This document shows, piece by piece, positions 17,600-27,447 of a stretch of 64,000 bases of DNA; the stretch's first letter is position 1; the number at the start of each line of letters is the position of its first letter. Under the pieces are notes generated by a model. The model was not told where the DNA came from and did not search any database. It saw only the letters and a list, made by a program, of their open reading frames with translations. The DNA comes from Acinetobacter cumulans (GTDB lineage Bacteria; Pseudomonadota; Gammaproteobacteria; Pseudomonadales; Moraxellaceae). The DNA lies in contig NZ_CP035934.2 of NCBI RefSeq assembly GCF_003024525.3, positions 1,860,001 to 1,924,000 on the forward strand. The letters run 5' to 3'. The position numbers and the translations under genes were made by a program.

Positions 17600-17929
17600 T
17601 TAGAACAATCCAGACAAACCAGGTGGTAAACCCATACCTGAATTTGCAGATTTCATTTTTTCTTCAGTGATGACTTCAGCTTGACGCGCAGCATCATTCA
17701 TTGCCGCTGCAATAAGGTCTTCAATCATATCTGCATCATCTTGAAGTAATTCAGGATTAATTTCGATACGTTTAACAACATTACGGCAAGTCATAGTCAC
17801 TTTAACTAGACCACCACCAGCTTCTGCATGAACTTCCGTTTGTGCAAGCTCTTCTTTAGCCTTCTTAACGTTGCTTTCCATATCTTTTTGCATACGCTGA
17901 GCTTGCTGCATCAACATGTTAATGTTCAT
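17600..17929 (-). CDS. YbaB/EbfC nucleoid-associated protein
   Basis: 109 residues. Typical YbaB features: [25 protein letters not shown] helix, [25 protein letters not shown] central sheet, [23 protein letters not shown] helix, and the short Gly/Pro tail ([12 protein letters not shown]). It forms a dimeric DNA-binding nucleoid protein. It is co-transcribed with recR. Confidence 0.95.
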   Translation of the reverse strand: MNINMLMQQAQRMQKDMESNVKKAKEELAQTEVHAEAGGGLVKVTMTCRNVVKRIEINPELLQDDADMIEDLIAAAMNDAARQAEVITEEKMKSANSGMGLPPGLSGLF

Positions 17930-17962
17930 AAAATACTCCGAACAATAAACTTTTTAATTGGC

Positions 17963-19150
17963 TTAAATTAAATCTAAACCACGAGAAATATCGCGAATGA
18001 TATCATTAATATCTTCCAAACCAACAGAAACTCGAATTAAACCTTCACTAATTCCTGCTGCTTGTTTAGCTTCTGCCGACATTCTACCGTGAGAAGTAGT
18101 TGCTGGATGTGTAATTGTCGTTTTTACATCACCCAAGTTACTGGTAATTGATAAGAAACGCGTATTATCAATGACAGTCCAAGCGCCTTCACGCTCACCT
18201 TTAGCAACAAACGATACTACACCACCAAAACCTGATTGTTGTTTCTTCGCAAGTTCATGGCCTTCATGATTTGGCAAACCTGCATAATAAACTTTTTCAA
18301 CTTTTGGATGAGCATCTAACCATTCAGCTAAAATTTGCGCGCTTGCACAGTGTGCTTTCATACGTAAACTTAAAGTTTCTAACCCTTTTAAGAACACCCA
18401 TGCATTAAATGGACTCATAGAATTACCCAATGTACGAATCACACCGGTAATTTCTTCCATCAGTTTAGCACTACCGACCACCGCACCACCTAAAGCACGA
18501 CCTTGACCATCGATATATTTAGTCGATGAATAAATAACAAGGTCTGCACCAAACTTAAGTGGTTGCTGTAATACTGGCGTACAGAACGTATTATCTACTG
18601 CAAATAAAGCGCCTTGTGCATGTGCAATATCCGCAATTGCCTGCAGATCACCCACTTGAGCCAATGGGTTAGATGGAGTTTCAATGAAAAGTAAACGCGT
18701 ATTTGGACGAATGGCTTGTTTCCATGCATCTATATCTTCTAAATCAACAAAAGTGACATCTACACCAAACTTGATTACATATTTTTCAAACAATGAAATA
18801 ATCGAACCAAACACAGCACGTGAACATACAACATGGTCACCCGCCTTCAAGTAAGCTAATGTCACCGCATGCACACCCGCCATACCAGAACTCGTTGCTA
18901 CAGCAGCTTCAGCACCATCTAAAACAGCTAGACGCTTTTCAAATGTTTGAACTGTTGGGTTGGTATAACGTGAATAGGTATTGCCTTCAATTTGCCCTGA
19001 AAATTTTGCAGCAGCGTCGGCTGCACTTTCACACACAAAAGACGAAGTTAAGAAGATCGGCTCACTATGCTCTCCCTCAGAAGTACGATTGTGACCTGTA
19101 CGAATAGCCAAGGTATCTAGTTGATATTCGATGTCGTCTTGTTGGTTCAT
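17963..19150 (-). CDS. metZ: O-succinylhomoserine sulfhydrylase
   Basis: PLP enzyme of the Cys/Met metabolism family that makes homocysteine directly from O-succinylhomoserine and sulfide. About 395 residues. Motifs: SRYTNPTVQTFEKRLAVLDGAEAAVATSSGMA (N-terminal PLP contacts), FVDNTFCTPVLQQPLKFGADLVIYSSTKYIDGQGRALGG with the Schiff-base lysine in SSTKY, and SLGDVKT-like SNLGDVKTTITHP. The DGQGR motif after the lysine points to MetZ rather than MetB or MetC. The start is ATG 19150; an in-frame ATG two codons upstream is possible. The usual Pseudomonas neighbour purF is not here. Confidence 0.93.
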   Translation of the reverse strand: MNQQDDIEYQLDTLAIRTGHNRTSEGEHSEPIFLTSSFVCESAADAAAKFSGQIEGNTYSRYTNPTVQTFEKRLAVLDGAEAAVATSSGMAGVHAVTLAYLKAGDHVVCSRAVFGSIISLFEKYVIKFGVDVTFVDLEDIDAWKQAIRPNTRLLFIETPSNPLAQVGDLQAIADIAHAQGALFAVDNTFCTPVLQQPLKFGADLVIYSSTKYIDGQGRALGGAVVGSAKLMEEITGVIRTLGNSMSPFNAWVFLKGLETLSLRMKAHCASAQILAEWLDAHPKVEKVYYAGLPNHEGHELAKKQQSGFGGVVSFVAKGEREGAWTVIDNTRFLSITSNLGDVKTTITHPATTSHGRMSAEAKQAAGISEGLIRVSVGLEDINDIIRDISRGLDLI

Positions 19151-19291
19151 TAGCATTACTCAGTCCAATGACTGCCTTTTGTTAATTATTGCCAATATTT
19201 TGAGCGCCTAAGCTATTTAAGGTCAAGGTATAATAAGCAAATATCGCTTAGACTTCGATCAAACCTACAAGGATATAGGCCAACAATCACC

Positions 19292-20389
19292 ATGAACTCA
19301 TTGAAAAAAAGCCTTTTAACACAGCAAAAAAAACTAAAGCACCTCTCTACACGTTTTTTTAATGCAAAATCATTGGTGTTATCACAAACCAATCCTTACG
19401 AGGTCATTGAAGAATATAAATTTTGTCAGGTTCGTCATTACGCATCACCCAACCGTAAATACCAAGAACCCTTAGTCTTTGTCGCACCCTTAGCCATCAA
19501 TATGGCAATCTACGACCTTTACCCTTATCGTTCACTAGTCAAACACTTTCAACACAGTGGTTTTGAAGTTTATTTAATTGAATGGAATAAGCTCAGTTAT
19601 CAAGATCGTTTCCTCGATTTTTTATCATTTATTGATGATGCCATCCCTCACTGTGTCGACAAAATCTGTACACATGCCAACAGCCCACAAATTTCTTTGC
19701 ATGGTTGGAGTATGGCTGGTATTTTTGTCACGCTATACACTGCCTTAAGCACATCCAACCGTGTCAAAAACCTCATGGTGATGGGTAGCCCTATTGATAG
19801 CTATGCCTCTGGCCGCGTTGGTCGACTCTTTCAAAATATCAATCAATTGATTTCACGTAGTCAATCACTCAAAAATACGATTTACAGCGGTAAAATTCCT
19901 AAAAGAATGATTCATACACCTGGTTTGCTAAATGCAGTCGGCTTTAAAATATTAGATCCTAAGGGCTGGTATTACAGTCAAAAACAATTTTTGTTTAATC
20001 TAGCAGACCCTCAAGCACTGTATGAACATGCCACTATGGGCAACTTTCTCAACCACATGATTGATTATCCTGGCGGTATTAATCAGGACATGGTTTTGCA
20101 TCTATGGCTACAAAACCCCCTAAAAGGCGGTGTTATTCAGTTGAAAGATAAGATTATAAAATTAAAAGATATTCACGCTCCCCTGTTTATTGGCGCGGGT
20201 TCTAGCGATCAGATTGTTACCGCAGCAGCAGCTCAGCCCTTAGGTGAATTGACAAGTAGCCAAGATGTCACGTTTACTCTTATCCCCGGTGGGCACTTAG
20301 GCCTCATGTCGAGCCAAAAAAGCGCAAATGAATTTTGGCCTAAATTAACCACATGGCTTGAACAAAGATCGACAGTTATTAAAAATTAA
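19292..20389 (+). CDS. PhaC-like alpha/beta hydrolase
   Basis: 365 residues resembling the catalytic part of class III/I polyhydroxyalkanoate synthases: FVAPLAINMAIYDLYPYRSLVKHFQHSGFEVYLIEWN, then the nucleophile elbow SLHGWSMAGIF, and IHAPLFIGAGSSDQIV and PGGHLGLMSS for the Asp and His. True PHA synthases have Cys in the GxCxG elbow. Here it is Ser, so a hydrolase or acyltransferase is more likely than a polymerase. No PhaE, PhaA or PhaB is adjacent. It is followed 14 bp later by a dehydrogenase gene on the same strand. Confidence 0.82.
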   Translation: MNSLKKSLLTQQKKLKHLSTRFFNAKSLVLSQTNPYEVIEEYKFCQVRHYASPNRKYQEPLVFVAPLAINMAIYDLYPYRSLVKHFQHSGFEVYLIEWNKLSYQDRFLDFLSFIDDAIPHCVDKICTHANSPQISLHGWSMAGIFVTLYTALSTSNRVKNLMVMGSPIDSYASGRVGRLFQNINQLISRSQSLKNTIYSGKIPKRMIHTPGLLNAVGFKILDPKGWYYSQKQFLFNLADPQALYEHATMGNFLNHMIDYPGGINQDMVLHLWLQNPLKGGVIQLKDKIIKLKDIHAPLFIGAGSSDQIVTAAAAQPLGELTSSQDVTFTLIPGGHLGLMSSQKSANEFWPKLTTWLEQRSTVIKN

Positions 20390-20403
20390 ATTAGGGTTTT
20401 ATT

Positions 20404-21276
20404 ATGATTCAATCAGTTGCATTCATTGGTTTAGGCGCAATGGGCTACCGCATGGCAGCACACTTACCCAAGCACTTTGATACCGTTTATGTATGGAATC
20501 GTAATTTTGACAAAGCCAAACAACATGCAAATGAGTTTGGCACCCTTGCTGTAGATCTACAACAAGCAGTACAAGCTGACATTATTTTTTCCTGCTTACC
20601 GACCAGTGCAGATATTGAAGCTTTAATTGCTGGCATTAATATCCGAGCAGGCAGTATTTGGGTGGATTGCACCAGTGGCGTACCGAGTTCAGCTAAGCAC
20701 TTAGCGCCACTATTTCAACAGCAAAATGCATTTTACTTAGATGCTCCAGTATCTGGGCAAACAATAGGCGCAGAAAATGCAAGCCTCACCTTTATGATTG
20801 GGGGTGATCAACACGCATTTAAGCAAGCCTTGCCTGCTATCCAAGTGCTCGGCAAGCTTATTCAACATGTGGGTGAATCAGGTGCAGGTTTTGCTGTAAA
20901 AGCAGTCAACAATATGCTCATGGCTGTCAATTTGTGTGCCGCTTCTGAAGGCCTGACTGTGCTTAAAGCACATGGCGTAGATTTACACGCCGCTTTAGAT
21001 TGTATTAATGCATCAAGCGGTAAAAGTAATGCGACAGAAACCATTTTACCGCAACGGGTACTCAACCGTAGTTTCCCATTAACCTTTGCCTTGCCATTAT
21101 TAGCAAAAGATACAGGAATTGCTGTAGATTTAGTTCGCACAGCCAAACTTTCTGCACCTGTCATTTCCCTTGCGCAAAACTTAGTTCAAGTTGCCAGCGA
21201 CACTGCTGAAGAAAATAGTGACTTTTCAACTGTCGCAAAAATGTACGAATCATGGAGTAATATTACAATTGAGTAA
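20404..21276 (+). CDS. 3-hydroxyisobutyrate dehydrogenase-family oxidoreductase
   Basis: 290 residues, the normal length for the beta-hydroxyacid dehydrogenase family. Rossmann motif [15 protein letters not shown] (about 7-21), substrate-binding signature [24 protein letters not shown] (about 115-138), and catalytic lysine in [15 protein letters not shown]. It uses NAD(P) to oxidise a 3-hydroxy acid. It probably forms an operon with the PhaC-like gene, with a 14-bp gap, suggesting work on related short hydroxyacyl substrates. The exact substrate is not determined. Confidence 0.88.
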   Translation: MIQSVAFIGLGAMGYRMAAHLPKHFDTVYVWNRNFDKAKQHANEFGTLAVDLQQAVQADIIFSCLPTSADIEALIAGINIRAGSIWVDCTSGVPSSAKHLAPLFQQQNAFYLDAPVSGQTIGAENASLTFMIGGDQHAFKQALPAIQVLGKLIQHVGESGAGFAVKAVNNMLMAVNLCAASEGLTVLKAHGVDLHAALDCINASSGKSNATETILPQRVLNRSFPLTFALPLLAKDTGIAVDLVRTAKLSAPVISLAQNLVQVASDTAEENSDFSTVAKMYESWSNITIE

Positions 21277-21361
21277 GATCTCGCCATTGAAAATACATAA
21301 TTAAATCGAATACTGTGATGGTGTGATCACACACATTGTTACAAACACAGAGGAAACTCGT

Positions 21362-21631
21362 ATGAACAATTTCAAAGTTGCGGCATTGGTTGGCTTTGTT
21401 TCGCTATTAGGGGCATCTACAGTAGCTATGGCGTCTGAGCAAGAATGTCAAAAACTCAAGAATGATCATGATGTCATCTATGCATCAAAAGGCTTTTGTT
21501 TTAAAGACCCTGATGCTAAAGCAAAGTATGGTAATGACAATTGCTATACAACCAAACCAAAATTTTCAGAAAAAGAGCAACAACGTCTTGACGCGATCAA
21601 AGATCGTCAGAAAGAATTGAACTGTAAATAA
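21362..21631 (+). CDS. small exported YARHG-like protein
   Basis: 89 residues from the ATG at 21362, which has AGAGGAAA upstream. Signal peptide (AALVGFVSLLGASTVAMAS), then a small Cys-containing domain: ECQKLKNDHDVIYASKGFCFKDPDAKAKYG. This matches the YARHG pattern (YA-x-hG-x-x-F). There are four Cys in the mature part, possibly two disulfides. YARHG domains are extracellular and of unknown role. It lies 33 bp before the HIT gene. Confidence 0.78.
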   Translation: MNNFKVAALVGFVSLLGASTVAMASEQECQKLKNDHDVIYASKGFCFKDPDAKAKYGNDNCYTTKPKFSEKEQQRLDAIKDRQKELNCK

Positions 21632-21664
21632 TTACAGTTGAAAAACAGCTTAAGGAAATCTGTC

Positions 21665-22078
21665 ATGGCTTATGATGACCAAAACATTTTTGCAAGAATT
21701 TTACGCGGTGAATTACCTGCGATTAAAGTTTATGAAGATGAACGTGTTCTTGCATTTATGGATATTATGCCTCAAGCAGAGGGCCATACTTTGGTTATCC
21801 CAAAGTCACCTGCTGTCACCCTACTTGACCTTGCTCCAGAAGAAGCAGCCTACACAATTCAAATTGTACAGAAGGTTGCCAAAGCGATTGAAACAGCTCT
21901 TCAAGTTGAAGGCATCGTTTTAATGCAACTTTCTGGCGTAGCTGCTGGTCAAACAGTGCCACATGTGCACTTCCACCTTATTCCAAGCTCTGTACATGAG
22001 CTAGGGAAACATGCAGCACAAATGGGTGATCAGGACAAAATTAGAGCCTTGGCTGAAAAAATTAAAGCAGCACTTTGA
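21665..22078 (+). CDS. HIT family nucleotide hydrolase
   Basis: 137 residues from the ATG at 21665 (TAAGGAAA upstream). Histidine-triad motif HVHFHLIP near residue 100, with the N-terminal IFARILRGELPAIKVYEDE typical of HinT-like proteins. These hydrolyse aminoacyl-AMP or nucleoside phosphoramidates. A classic TTCG-loop terminator follows. Confidence 0.93.
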   Translation: MAYDDQNIFARILRGELPAIKVYEDERVLAFMDIMPQAEGHTLVIPKSPAVTLLDLAPEEAAYTIQIVQKVAKAIETALQVEGIVLMQLSGVAAGQTVPHVHFHLIPSSVHELGKHAAQMGDQDKIRALAEKIKAAL

Positions 22079-22402
22079 AATATGAATGTCATATTTTAAA
22101 TATCTTAAAATGGAGCTTCGGCTCCATTTTTTATATATGGCGCTTTTCAATATGCAAAATAAAAAAGCCAGCAACAATCCCATTAACTATATTTAATAAA
22201 ATAAATACAAATACTTAAACTATAAAAAACACAATTTTTCTCAAGGGATACACCAATCATATTTCATATCTTTGCAATATTTCCTTAATAGAACTGTCTT
22301 ATTTGTAATCAATACTTAGCGCCATTAGATAGCGAAATTATTTTTAGCCAAGCTACTGATAAAACGTATTGATATGACTAGAAAAGTCTTCTGGAGCTTC
22401 AA
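22079..22402. other. AT-rich spacer upstream of the porin gene
   Basis: 324 bp with the HIT terminator at its left end. The rest is AT-rich and holds no open frame that I would call. It should contain the porin promoter, but I could not pick a -10/-35 pair with confidence. Confidence 0.5.
22107..22134 (+). terminator. terminator of the HIT gene
   Basis: Ten-bp perfect stem AAAATGGAGC / GCTCCATTTT with a TTCG tetraloop and a T tract. Confidence 0.9.
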
Positions 22403-23482
22403 ATGAAAAAAACACTATGTGCATTAGCAATCGGGGCAACTGTTGTAACACCTATGATGGCGTCTGCAGCAGATGTAAAAATCTATGGCCGTGCACACGT
22501 TTCTTTAGACTACCTTGATGATGGTAAAGATTATAACGAAGTAGGCTTGTCTTCTAATGCATCTCGCTTAGGTTTTAAAGTTGATCAAAAAATTAATGAC
22601 GACTTAAATGTTTTTGCTCAAATTGAGCAAGAAGTTAACTTTGCAAGTGGCTCTAAAGATGCGAATGGCGTGAATTTCTCAACTCGTGACACATTCGTTG
22701 GTGTAAAAAGCGCGAATTATGGTCAAGTTCGTGTTGGCCGTTTTGATAGCCCATTTAAAGTTGCACGTAGCCCAATCAACTTCTTTGGCGATATGGTGGG
22801 TGATGTACGTAACGTCACACGTGTTGGCAACTTAAAGTTTGATGAGCGCAACGAAAACACCATCGAATATAAATCACCAAAATTTGGTGGCGGTTTTAAT
22901 GTGCTGGGTGCTGTATCAATGAATGCAGGCACAGAGTCAACCAAAGATGCAAATGGCGAAGGCAAAAAGAAAGACCAAGCTTATGATCTTGCTTTGACAT
23001 ATAAAGAAGGCCCGATTGATTTTGCAGCTGCATACGAAAAATATGAAAAAAATGCGGCAAACGTAAGCGATGGCGCAAGCCGTGATGCTTTCCGCCTTGC
23101 GGGTGCATACAAGCTTACTGAAGAGTTTAACTTAGGTGCAATGTATCAATTGTCTCAACATGACAATGACAAAGTAAATCCAGATGTACAAGTGTTTGGT
23201 TTAGCGGGTGAATATAAACTTACACCTAAAACCTCTGTACGCGGTGAATACTTCTACCGTGATGTCGATGCAAATGATGCGAATGCAAGCTTAGTTGCAG
23301 TCGGTGTTGAGCATAAACTTGACAGTACACTTCGCGTATATGGCAACCTCGCAACAGTCATTAACGACAAGAACTCTAAACTCAACCCTTGGAAAGAAGG
23401 TCGCAGTTTTGGTAATGGTATTAGCGGTGTAGCAGACGAAAACTCAACCGCCCTATCTTTAGGTCTACGTTACGACTTCTAA
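22403..23482 (+). CDS. general outer-membrane porin
   Basis: 359 residues with a signal peptide cleaved after MMASAAD-type sequence. The mature part is a 16-strand Gram-negative porin of the OmpC/Omp32 class: DVKIYGRAHVSLDYLDDG, SSNASRLGFKVDQKINDDL, FSTRDTFVGVKSANYGQVRVGRFDSPFKVA (the constriction-loop entry), and a C-terminal ...SLGLRYDF ending in Phe as BAM substrates do. It mediates diffusion of small solutes. It is monocistronic, with a strong terminator. It has an AGCTTC region rather than a strong Shine-Dalgarno just before the ATG. Confidence 0.92.
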   Translation: MKKTLCALAIGATVVTPMMASAADVKIYGRAHVSLDYLDDGKDYNEVGLSSNASRLGFKVDQKINDDLNVFAQIEQEVNFASGSKDANGVNFSTRDTFVGVKSANYGQVRVGRFDSPFKVARSPINFFGDMVGDVRNVTRVGNLKFDERNENTIEYKSPKFGGGFNVLGAVSMNAGTESTKDANGEGKKKDQAYDLALTYKEGPIDFAAAYEKYEKNAANVSDGASRDAFRLAGAYKLTEEFNLGAMYQLSQHDNDKVNPDVQVFGLAGEYKLTPKTSVRGEYFYRDVDANDANASLVAVGVEHKLDSTLRVYGNLATVINDKNSKLNPWKEGRSFGNGISGVADENSTALSLGLRYDF

Positions 23483-23891
23483 CATCCCCCTCGCAAAAAA
23501 AAGAACATGCTTGCATGTTCTTTTTTTTCATCATTTTTTTGAGCTTTCCCACTCAGCATAAGCATGCTGTAGACTTTGCATTTTAAATATAAGTATTTTA
23601 GTTGGTTTTATTTGTATTAATTATCATTTGCAATATTTAACAAATACAAGTGTTTTAGTCGGGTTTAAAATATAATTATAAGAAAAAAAGTCGGAATTAT
23701 TTTATTTAAATACAAGTAAATAGATCAACTTTAAAATAACATAAAATTAGTATATTTTTAAAAAAAATATCAATAACTATTTGTTTTATAATTATTTTTT
23801 TAATATATTATTATTTTAACTGTTCCACCTATTTATTTTATATTTTTTTTGTTTAATAATGTAAATATAGTTTTTAAAAACAGGCTTAACC
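23483..23891. other. very AT-rich spacer between porin and cyd operon
   Basis: Holds the porin terminator at its left, then about 350 bp of strongly AT-rich sequence with long A and T tracts (23640-23880). It must carry the cyd promoter region. No clear FNR or ArcA box could be assigned by eye. A minus-strand frame here is just AT-rich noise. Confidence 0.5.
23495..23528 (+). terminator. terminator of the porin gene
   Basis: Long perfect stem of about 16 bp (AAAAAAAAGAACATGC and its complement), two-base TT loop, and eight T residues. Confidence 0.9.
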
Positions 23892-24083
23892 ATGAGCTTA
23901 GTTCCAAAAAATATCAACCGAAACGTAAGTCGCGAAATTGCCATTATATTAATAATTAAAGTGGTGATTTTATTGACTATTAAACATATCTGGTTTGACG
24001 CACCAACGATTCCTAAAAATTTTGACAATCAAGTTGCCGAGCATATCGCTGGCAGTTCTTCCCAAATCAAGGAGACACGTTGA
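23892..24083 (+). CDS. cydP: cytochrome bd small subunit CydP
   Basis: 63 residues. The pattern is that of Cyd[28 protein letters not shown], one transmembrane helix after a basic N-terminus, then a short periplasmic tail. CydP is a small accessory protein found just before cydA in many Proteobacteria. The stop overlaps the cydA start (TGATG), showing translational coupling. The function within the oxidase is inferred from position and family. Confidence 0.85.
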   Translation: MSLVPKNINRNVSREIAIILIIKVVILLTIKHIWFDAPTIPKNFDNQVAEHIAGSSSQIKETR

Positions 24084-25669
24084 TGATTTCTGAAAGCGTG
24101 GTCGATCTTTCGCGGTTCCAATTTGCGATGACCGCGATGTATCACTTTATTTTTGTTCCACTCACTTTAGGTATGGCTTTCCTTCTTGCCATTATGGAAT
24201 CCACGTATGTGATTTCTGGTAAAGAAATTTATAAAGACATGACTAAATTCTGGGGCAAATTATTCGGTATTAACTTCGCGCTAGGGGTTACTACTGGTTT
24301 AACCATGGAATTTCAGTTTGGTACAAACTGGGCATATTACTCACACTACGTGGGCGATATCTTTGGTGCTCCACTCGCAATCGAAGGCTTAATGGCGTTC
24401 TTCCTTGAATCGACATTTATTGGTTTATTCTTCTTTGGTTGGGATCGCCTCTCAAAAGTACAGCACTTAGCTGTTACATGGTTAGTTGCACTTGGATCTA
24501 ATATGTCTGCACTGTGGATTTTAGTGGCCAACGGCTGGATGCAAAACCCAGTCGGTTCAGCATTTAACTATGAAACCATGCGTATGGAAATGGTCGATTT
24601 CGGCGCACTCATCTTCAACCCTGTTGCACAGGTGAAATTCGTACATACTGTATCTGCAGGCTATGTTACTGGTGCAATTTTCGTATTGGCTATTTCTAGC
24701 TACTACATGTTGAAAAAACGTGACTTGCCATTTGCGCGCCGTTCTTTTGCCATTGCTGCCATCTTTGGTTTAGCTTCTACACTTTCAGTGATTTTACTGG
24801 GTGATGAATCTGGTTACGAAATTGGCGATGTGCAAAAAACTAAATTGGCTGCAATTGAAGCCGAGTGGGATACTCACCCAGCGCCAGCACCGTTTACTTT
24901 ATTTGGTATTCCAAACAAAGAAACCATGACTACGGACTATGCTATTAAAATTCCGTATGTAATGGGGATTATCGCAACACGCTCAACCACCAAAGAAGTG
25001 ACAGGCATTAAAGATTTAGTCATCCAACACGAAGAACGTATTCGTAATGGTATGGTGGCTTATTCACAACTTGAAAAACTACGTGCAGGCGACCAATCTG
25101 CAGAATTAAAAGCAGCTTTTGCTGAGTCTCAAAAAGATTTGGGCTATGGCTTACTTTTGAAAAAATACACGCCAAACGTAGTTGATGCATCTGAAGCACA
25201 AATTAAAGCTGCTGCTAAAGACACAATTCCACACGTACCAAGCTTATTCTGGGCATTCCGTTTAATGGTTGCATCTGGTTTTCTTATGCTTCTATTGTTT
25301 GCTCTTGCTGCCTTTGCTGTTGCAAAACGCAATGCAGAAAATAAACCTTGGTTACTAAAATTTGCCTTGTTTGGCTTACCACTTCCTTGGATTGCTGCGC
25401 AAACTGGTTGGTATGTTGCCGAAGTTGGCCGTCAACCTTGGACTATCGGTGAAGTTTTACCAACACACCTTTCAGCTTCTAGCTTAAGTACAGGTGATGT
25501 ATGGGGATCTATCATCGCACTTGCATCGTTCTATACCGTACTTTTGATTATCGAAATGTATCTCATGATCAAATTCTCACGTCTTGGCCCAAGCTCACTT
25601 CATACTGGTAAATACCACTTTGAAAAACTTGAAGCGGCGAATAAAGCAAATGAGGAGTCTAAAGCATGA
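24083..25669 (+). CDS. cydA: cytochrome bd ubiquinol oxidase subunit I
   Basis: 528 residues from ATG 24083. Quinol-oxidising, heme-bearing subunit of the high-affinity terminal oxidase. Visible: [21 protein letters not shown] with the conserved His near residue 19, [24 protein letters not shown], the long quinol loop (about 250-380) and the family signature [20 protein letters not shown] sequence ([14 protein letters not shown]). Length close to E. coli CydA suggests the long-loop type. It is the second gene of the cydP-A-B-X-ybgE operon. Confidence 0.97.
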   Translation: MISESVVDLSRFQFAMTAMYHFIFVPLTLGMAFLLAIMESTYVISGKEIYKDMTKFWGKLFGINFALGVTTGLTMEFQFGTNWAYYSHYVGDIFGAPLAIEGLMAFFLESTFIGLFFFGWDRLSKVQHLAVTWLVALGSNMSALWILVANGWMQNPVGSAFNYETMRMEMVDFGALIFNPVAQVKFVHTVSAGYVTGAIFVLAISSYYMLKKRDLPFARRSFAIAAIFGLASTLSVILLGDESGYEIGDVQKTKLAAIEAEWDTHPAPAPFTLFGIPNKETMTTDYAIKIPYVMGIIATRSTTKEVTGIKDLVIQHEERIRNGMVAYSQLEKLRAGDQSAELKAAFAESQKDLGYGLLLKKYTPNVVDASEAQIKAAAKDTIPHVPSLFWAFRLMVASGFLMLLLFALAAFAVAKRNAENKPWLLKFALFGLPLPWIAAQTGWYVAEVGRQPWTIGEVLPTHLSASSLSTGDVWGSIIALASFYTVLLIIEMYLMIKFSRLGPSSLHTGKYHFEKLEAANKANEESKA

Positions 25670-26811
25670 TCGAATATGAACTGCTCAAAATCATTTGGTG
25701 GGTACTTGTAGGCGTACTACTCATTGGCTTTGCCCTCACCGATGGCTTCGATATGGGTTCCATGGCACTCATGCCATTTGTAGGTAAAACAGATGACGAA
25801 CGTCGCGCTGCAATCAATACGATTGCACCGCACTGGGACGGCAACCAAGTTTGGTTTATTACGGCTGGTGGTGCACTATTTGCTGCCTGGCCAATGGTAT
25901 ACGCAACTGCATTCTCAGGCATGTACTGGGCACTGCTCCTCGTTCTCTTTGCACTATTTTTGCGACCTGTCGGCTTCGACTACCGCTCAAAACTTGAGAA
26001 CACAAAATGGCGTACATCTTGGGACTGGGGCTTATGTATTGGTGGCGCCGTACCTGCTTTAGTATTTGGTGTAGCTTTTGGCAACATGTTCTTAGGTGTG
26101 CCGTTTACTTTAGATGAAACTGTACGCTCTACTTACACAGGTAGTTTCTTTGCACTACTCAATCCATTTGCATTGGTTTGTGGTTTAGTCAGCCTTTCTA
26201 TGCTGGCAGCGCACGGTGGTGCTTGGCTCATGATCCGTACGGATGGTGATTTACGTCAACGCTCTGCTAAAGCAACTCAAATCATGGGTATTGTATATTT
26301 AGTGACTTTCTTGGCTGCTGGCGCATGGCTATACTTTGGCGGTATTCAAGGTTATACACTTGCGCAACCATTTGACACTAATGGCGTAGCAAACCCACTA
26401 GCAAAAGAAGTGATTACCAATGCTAACCCAGGTTGGATGAACAACTACTCAACTTACCCAATTACCATGATTGCTCCAATTATGGGTCTACTTGGTGGCT
26501 TGATTGTTGTATTAGCAGCAGGTAAAAATAAAGCAGGTGTGAGCTTCCTAGGTTCAAGCTTAGCAGTGATTGGTGCAATCTTAACTGCTGGATTTGCATT
26601 ATTCCCGTTCCTTATGCCTTCAAGCATCAACCCAACAGTAAGTCTTACAATGTGGGATGCCGTATCAAGTAAAAATACTTTAACTGTTATGACTGTTGCT
26701 GCCTGCATCTTCGTTCCAATCATCTTGTGTTATACCACTTGGTGTTACTACAAAATGTGGGGCGTGATTACTAAGAAACATATTCAAGAGAATTCACATA
26801 GCCTTTACTAA
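25666..26811 (+). CDS. cydB: cytochrome bd ubiquinol oxidase subunit II
   Basis: 381 residues, about eight transmembrane helices. Typical opening [21 protein letters not shown] and [23 protein letters not shown]. It pairs with CydA to complete the oxidase. The start overlaps the cydA stop by four bases (ATGA). Confidence 0.97.
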   Translation: MIEYELLKIIWWVLVGVLLIGFALTDGFDMGSMALMPFVGKTDDERRAAINTIAPHWDGNQVWFITAGGALFAAWPMVYATAFSGMYWALLLVLFALFLRPVGFDYRSKLENTKWRTSWDWGLCIGGAVPALVFGVAFGNMFLGVPFTLDETVRSTYTGSFFALLNPFALVCGLVSLSMLAAHGGAWLMIRTDGDLRQRSAKATQIMGIVYLVTFLAAGAWLYFGGIQGYTLAQPFDTNGVANPLAKEVITNANPGWMNNYSTYPITMIAPIMGLLGGLIVVLAAGKNKAGVSFLGSSLAVIGAILTAGFALFPFLMPSSINPTVSLTMWDAVSSKNTLTVMTVAACIFVPIILCYTTWCYYKMWGVITKKHIQENSHSLY

Positions 26812-26834
26812 AAGCTATGTATAGGAGAAAAATG

Positions 26835-26936
26835 ATGTGGTACTTTGCTTGGATTCTCGGTGTGTTGATGGCATGTTTTGCAGGTGTACTTAGTGCCCTG
26901 TACATTGAACATCATCAAGATTTAGATGAGGAATAA
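26835..26936 (+). CDS. cydX: cytochrome bd subunit CydX
   Basis: 33 residues. The N-terminal MWYFAWILGV is the diagnostic CydX motif: one transmembrane helix followed by an acidic tail (HHQDLDEE). It stabilises heme binding and activity of the CydAB complex. The ATG at 26835 is preceded by AGGAG; an ATG one codon upstream (26832) would add one Met. It lies 23 bp after cydB. Confidence 0.92.
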   Translation: MWYFAWILGVLMACFAGVLSALYIEHHQDLDEE

Positions 26937-26939
26937 CAC

Positions 26940-27242
26940 ATGACCGATGTTGCTATAGAAAAACCAGTCGTAGAAAAAAAGCCGAATAAATTTGCAATGC
27001 TAATTTCCTGCCTTTTGGCTTTTCCTTTGGCAGCAGTCCTCCTTGTTCATCCAGCAGCTATGCTGGATGACAATGGTGGATATAGTCATCGTGCCCTTAT
27101 GATGGTGATGATTGGCATTTCAGGTGGTTTTGTTCATGGCGTAGGCTTTGTTCCAAAGCATTGGTTTTGGAAATGGTTATTTAGTCCGTACATTGCTTGG
27201 CCACTAATGCTCTGGGGATACTATACCTGGTTCCTTGCCTGA
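26940..27242 (+). CDS. ybgE: cyd operon protein YbgE
   Basis: 100 residues, three hydrophobic helices, with family motifs GGYSHRALMMVMIGISGGFVHGVGFVP and PYIAWPLMLWGYYTWF. It is regularly encoded after cydABX; its role in oxidase assembly is not settled. It begins three bases after the cydX stop and ends the operon at a strong terminator. Confidence 0.92.
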   Translation: MTDVAIEKPVVEKKPNKFAMLISCLLAFPLAAVLLVHPAAMLDDNGGYSHRALMMVMIGISGGFVHGVGFVPKHWFWKWLFSPYIAWPLMLWGYYTWFLA

Positions 27243-27244
27243 TT

Positions 27245-27275
27245 AAAAAAAGCCCTGATTGAAGGGCTTTTTTTA
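27245..27275 (+). terminator. terminator of the cyd operon
   Basis: Stem AAAAAGCCCT / AGGGCTTTTT with a GATTGA loop and T tract, immediately after ybgE. Confidence 0.9.
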
Positions 27276-27447
27276 TGTTTGTCTTAAAATTCTGATTTTT
27301 AAATTCAGATTAATAAAATAAAGCATTATAAATTTTTATTAAAAATTAAATATTTTCTAACATTTAATTATAAATTTTAGTACCCGCAAAGTTGCATCTC
27401 CGCTGCATGGCCTTTAGCATGCTCTGCACCTGAATTGGAGTTATATA

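Noticed and set aside
23816..24028. Minus-strand 70-residue frame before cydA
   Set aside because: It overlaps cydP on the other strand and owes its length to AT-rich sequence.
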